Source: Bacillota bacterium
GTDB taxonomy: Bacteria > Bacillota > Negativicutes > Sporomusales > Sporomusaceae
Length of the DNA stretch: 7,518 bases
Assembly (NCBI GenBank): GCA_023443285.1
Contig: JAEZVB010000084.1
Location: 1 to 7,518 of the forward strand
Direction: 5' to 3'
Below are positions 5,270 to 7,518 of the stretch, in pieces; within the stretch, counting starts at the first letter, position 1, and each line of letters opens with the position of its first letter. The notes beneath the pieces were generated by a model. The model was not told the DNA's origin. It searched no databases and saw only the letters and a program-made list of their open reading frames with translations. The translations under genes and the position numbers were made by a program.

Positions 5270-7348
5270 GTGGCCCGAAAGTTTCCACTTGAAAAGACGC
5301 GGAACATCGGCATCATGGCGCATATAGACGCCGGCAAGACCACTACCACTGAACGTATTCTTTTTTACACCGGCAGAGTACACAAAATTGGCGAAGTACA
5401 TGATGGCGCTGCGACTATGGACTGGATGGTGCAAGAACAAGAAAGAGGTATCACCATTACCTCTGCGGCCACTACAGCCCAATGGGATGGGCATCGTATT
5501 AACATCATTGACACGCCAGGACACGTGGACTTTACAGTTGAGGTAGAACGTTCATTGCGTGTGCTTGACGGCTCGGTTGCGGTTTTCTGTGCCAAAGGCG
5601 GCGTAGAGCCCCAATCTGAGACTGTATGGCGTCAGGCTGATAAATACAGCGTTCCCCGTATGGCATATGTTAATAAAATGGACATCACCGGTGCTGATTT
5701 TTACCGGGTTGTCGATATGATGAAGACTCGTCTCGGTGCTAACGCAGTGCCGCTCCAACTGCCTATCGGTTTTGAAGATACCTTCAAAGGTTTTGTTGAC
5801 CTGATTGAAATGAAGGCTGTTGTTTATACCGATGATTTGGGCAAGACAAGCGAAGCTGCCGACATACCAGAAGATATGGTTGAAAATGTCGAGCTTTACC
5901 GCCAAAATCTGCTGGACGCTGTTGCTGAAAGCGACGACGAACTCATGATGAAATACCTTGAAGGGGAAGAACTCTCCAACGAGGAAATCAAAAGTGCTAT
6001 CCGCAGAGCTACCATTGCCTGCAAAATGACACCGGTGCTGTGTGGTTCATCCTACAAAAATAAAGGTGTACAACCGCTGTTAGACGCAGTAGTTGCCTAT
6101 ATGCCTGCGCCGACCGATATCCCGGCCATCAAGGGTGTTCTCCCTGATACTGGCGAAGAAGCTGAACGCGCAGCTGATGACAGCTTGCCGTTCTCGGCGC
6201 TAGCCTTTAAAATTATGGCTGATCCTTATGTCGGCAAACTGGCTTTCTTCCGGGTATATTCCGGTCAGTTAGCTTCCGGCTCCTATGTGTATAACTCCAC
6301 TAAAGGAAAACGGGAACGTATTGGGCGTATTCTGCAAATGCATGCTAATCATCGTGAAGAGATCGAAGTGGTTTATACCGGTGATATCGCTGCAGCTGTA
6401 GGCCTTAAAGATACTACCACAGGGGATACCCTCTGTGATGACAAAAACATCATTATTCTTGAGTCGATGGTTTTCCCTGATCCGGTTATTTCGATAGCCG
6501 TTGAACCCAAAACCAAAGCCGACCAAGAAAAAATGGGTGTTGCGCTCAACCGCCTTGCAGAAGAAGACCCTACCTTTAAGATGTATACTGACCAGGAAAC
6601 CGGCCAGACTATTATCTCAGGAATGGGCGAGCTTCATCTCGAGATTATCGTTGACCGCATGCTGAGAGAATTCAAGGTTGAATGCAACGTGGGTAAACCG
6701 CAAGTTGCTTACCGCGAAACTATCCGCAAAACGGTTAAGTCTGAGGGCAAGTTTGTTCGTCAGTCCGGCGGTCGTGGTCAATATGGTCACTGCTGGCTGG
6801 AAATTGAACCGCTTGAACCCGGTCAAGGTTTCATCTTTGAAAACAAAGTTGTCGGCGGTGCTATTCCTAGAGAATACATCTCCCCAATTGAAGCCGGTGT
6901 TAAAGAAGCTATGGAAACCGGTGTATCTGCCGGCTATCCGATGGTTGATATCAAGGTCACTGTATATGATGGTTCGTACCATGATGTTGACTCCTCAGAA
7001 ATGGCATTTAAAATTGCCGGTTCAATGGGCTTTAAAGCCGGTTGTTCCAAAGCTGGCCCGATTATTCTTGAACCATACATGAAAGTGGAAGTAATTGTGC
7101 CTGAAGATTACATGGGCGATGTTATTGGCGATTTAAACTCTCGCCGTGGCCGCATTGAAGGTATGGAAGGACGTTCTGGTGCTCAGTCGATAAGAGCGTT
7201 TGTACCCTTATCTGAAATGTTTGGATACTCAACGGATCTTCGCTCAAAGACCCAAGGACGTGGCAATTACTCCATGGAATTTGATCATTATGAAGAAGTA
7301 CCTAAGAATATCGCCGAAGTTATTGCCTCTAAAAATAAGGGTGCATAA
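5270..7348 (+). CDS. fusA: Translation elongation factor G
   Basis: EF-G is the GTPase that drives translocation of tRNA and mRNA and, with RRF, ribosome recycling. With the GTG start at 5270 the product is 692 residues, the usual bacterial length. GTPase motifs are G1 AHIDAGKT (17-24), G2 RGITI (59-63, switch I Thr62), G3 DTPGH (81-85, with catalytic His85), G4 NKMD (135-138) and G5 GSS (259-261). Domain II follows from about 290. Domain III includes SGMGELHLE (450-458), near the fusidic acid pocket. Domain IV carries the tip loops SGGRGQYGH (499-507) and SYHDVDSS (569-576), where His571 matches the histidine that is diphthamide in eukaryotic EF2. Domain V ends the protein. All key residues are present, so this is the housekeeping EF-G rather than a TetM-like or EF-G2 paralogue. 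Confidence 0.99.
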   Translation: MARKFPLEKTRNIGIMAHIDAGKTTTTERILFYTGRVHKIGEVHDGAATMDWMVQEQERGITITSAATTAQWDGHRINIIDTPGHVDFTVEVERSLRVLDGSVAVFCAKGGVEPQSETVWRQADKYSVPRMAYVNKMDITGADFYRVVDMMKTRLGANAVPLQLPIGFEDTFKGFVDLIEMKAVVYTDDLGKTSEAADIPEDMVENVELYRQNLLDAVAESDDELMMKYLEGEELSNEEIKSAIRRATIACKMTPVLCGSSYKNKGVQPLLDAVVAYMPAPTDIPAIKGVLPDTGEEAERAADDSLPFSALAFKIMADPYVGKLAFFRVYSGQLASGSYVYNSTKGKRERIGRILQMHANHREEIEVVYTGDIAAAVGLKDTTTGDTLCDDKNIIILESMVFPDPVISIAVEPKTKADQEKMGVALNRLAEEDPTFKMYTDQETGQTIISGMGELHLEIIVDRMLREFKVECNVGKPQVAYRETIRKTVKSEGKFVRQSGGRGQYGHCWLEIEPLEPGQGFIFENKVVGGAIPREYISPIEAGVKEAMETGVSAGYPMVDIKVTVYDGSYHDVDSSEMAFKIAGSMGFKAGCSKAGPIILEPYMKVEVIVPEDYMGDVIGDLNSRRGRIEGMEGRSGAQSIRAFVPLSEMFGYSTDLRSKTQGRGNYSMEFDHYEEVPKNIAEVIASKNKGA

Positions 7349-7356
7349 CTTGCTTG

Positions 7357-7383
7357 CCTAAAACTATAAAGTATAAACTTAGG
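7357..7383 (+). other. Small hairpin touching the tuf ribosome binding site
   Basis: CCTAA (7357-7361) pairs with TTAGG (7379-7383) and TATA (7365-7368) with TATA (7372-7375), separated by a symmetric AAC/AAC internal loop. The last bases overlap AGGAGG (7381-7386). The pairs are mostly A-T, so the fold is weak. Confidence 0.25.
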
Positions 7384-7396
7384 AGGTAAAACTCAA

Positions 7397-7518
7397 ATGG
7401 CTAAGAAAAAGTTTGAAAGAAACAAACCACATGTTAACATTGGTACAATCGGTCACGTTGACCATGGCAAAACCTCGCTGACTGCTGCTATTACCATGAC
7501 ACTTGCAAAACATGGTGG
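7397..7518 (+). CDS. tuf: Translation elongation factor Tu, N-terminal 40 residues (runs off the window)
   Basis: EF-Tu brings aminoacyl-tRNA to the ribosomal A site as a GTP complex. The visible part begins MAKKKFERNKPHVNIGTIGH and contains the P-loop GHVDHGKT (19-26), whose Asp22-His23 pair distinguishes EF-Tu from EF-G (AHIDAGKT). AGGAGG (7381-7386) precedes the ATG by 10 nt. It follows fusA by 48 nt, the standard str operon order. The rest of the gene lies outside, so full length cannot be judged. Confidence 0.98.
   Translation, partial: MAKKKFERNKPHVNIGTIGHVDHGKTSLTAAITMTLAKHG

Overview
The window is a stretch of bacterial chromosome holding the end of the RNA polymerase gene cluster and the start of the str (S12/S7/EF-G/EF-Tu) operon, all on the + strand. 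The genes are the 3' part of rpoC, a 56-residue Spo0E-like phosphatase gene, a long non-coding stretch, an L7Ae-type K-turn protein gene (rplGB/ybxF), rpsL, rpsG, fusA and the first 40 codons of tuf. The rplGB gene next to rpsL, strong AGGAGG-type ribosome binding sites and a beta' subunit without the enterobacterial trigger-loop insertion point to a Firmicute. The Spo0E-like gene points to an endospore former. Moderate GC, a large beta' insertion and the style of the intergenic palindromes suggest a spore-forming member of the Negativicutes (Sporomusa/Pelosinus-like). That last assignment is inference.

Region by region: rpoC runs from the catalytic NADFDGD motif at base 1 to 2628 and ends at a clear hairpin terminator (2652-2690). 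The Spo0E-like gene (2790-2960) stands alone with its own terminator (2964-2986). From 2987 to 3889 I find no convincing gene. The stretch holds a branched inverted-repeat structure (3052-3177), an 86-nt hairpin (3282-3367), a 10-bp hairpin (3400-3426), a split direct repeat linking the first two, a possibly structured stretch ending in eight T (3535-3663), an extended -10 promoter overlapping a 20-bp perfect palindrome (3663-3691), and a near-consensus sigma-A promoter (3814-3842). The str operon follows: rplGB, rpsL, rpsG, fusA, tuf, with short gaps except for 120 nt before fusA, which is filled by a large hairpin.

The genes serve one core task: transcription (beta'), decoding (S12, S7), translocation (EF-G) and aminoacyl-tRNA delivery (EF-Tu). 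In many Firmicutes rpoC is followed directly by rplGB-rpsL-rpsG-fusA-tuf. Here that continuity is broken by a terminator, a sporulation-phosphorelay gene, a repeat-rich spacer and new promoters, so the str genes can be controlled apart from rpoBC.

The most notable points are an approximately 155-residue expansion of beta' containing internally repeated modules, the promoter-embedded palindrome, the repeat-derived spacer and the rpsG-fusA hairpin. I see no CRISPR array, transposase, tRNA or rRNA, and no clear sign of a wholly new gene system.
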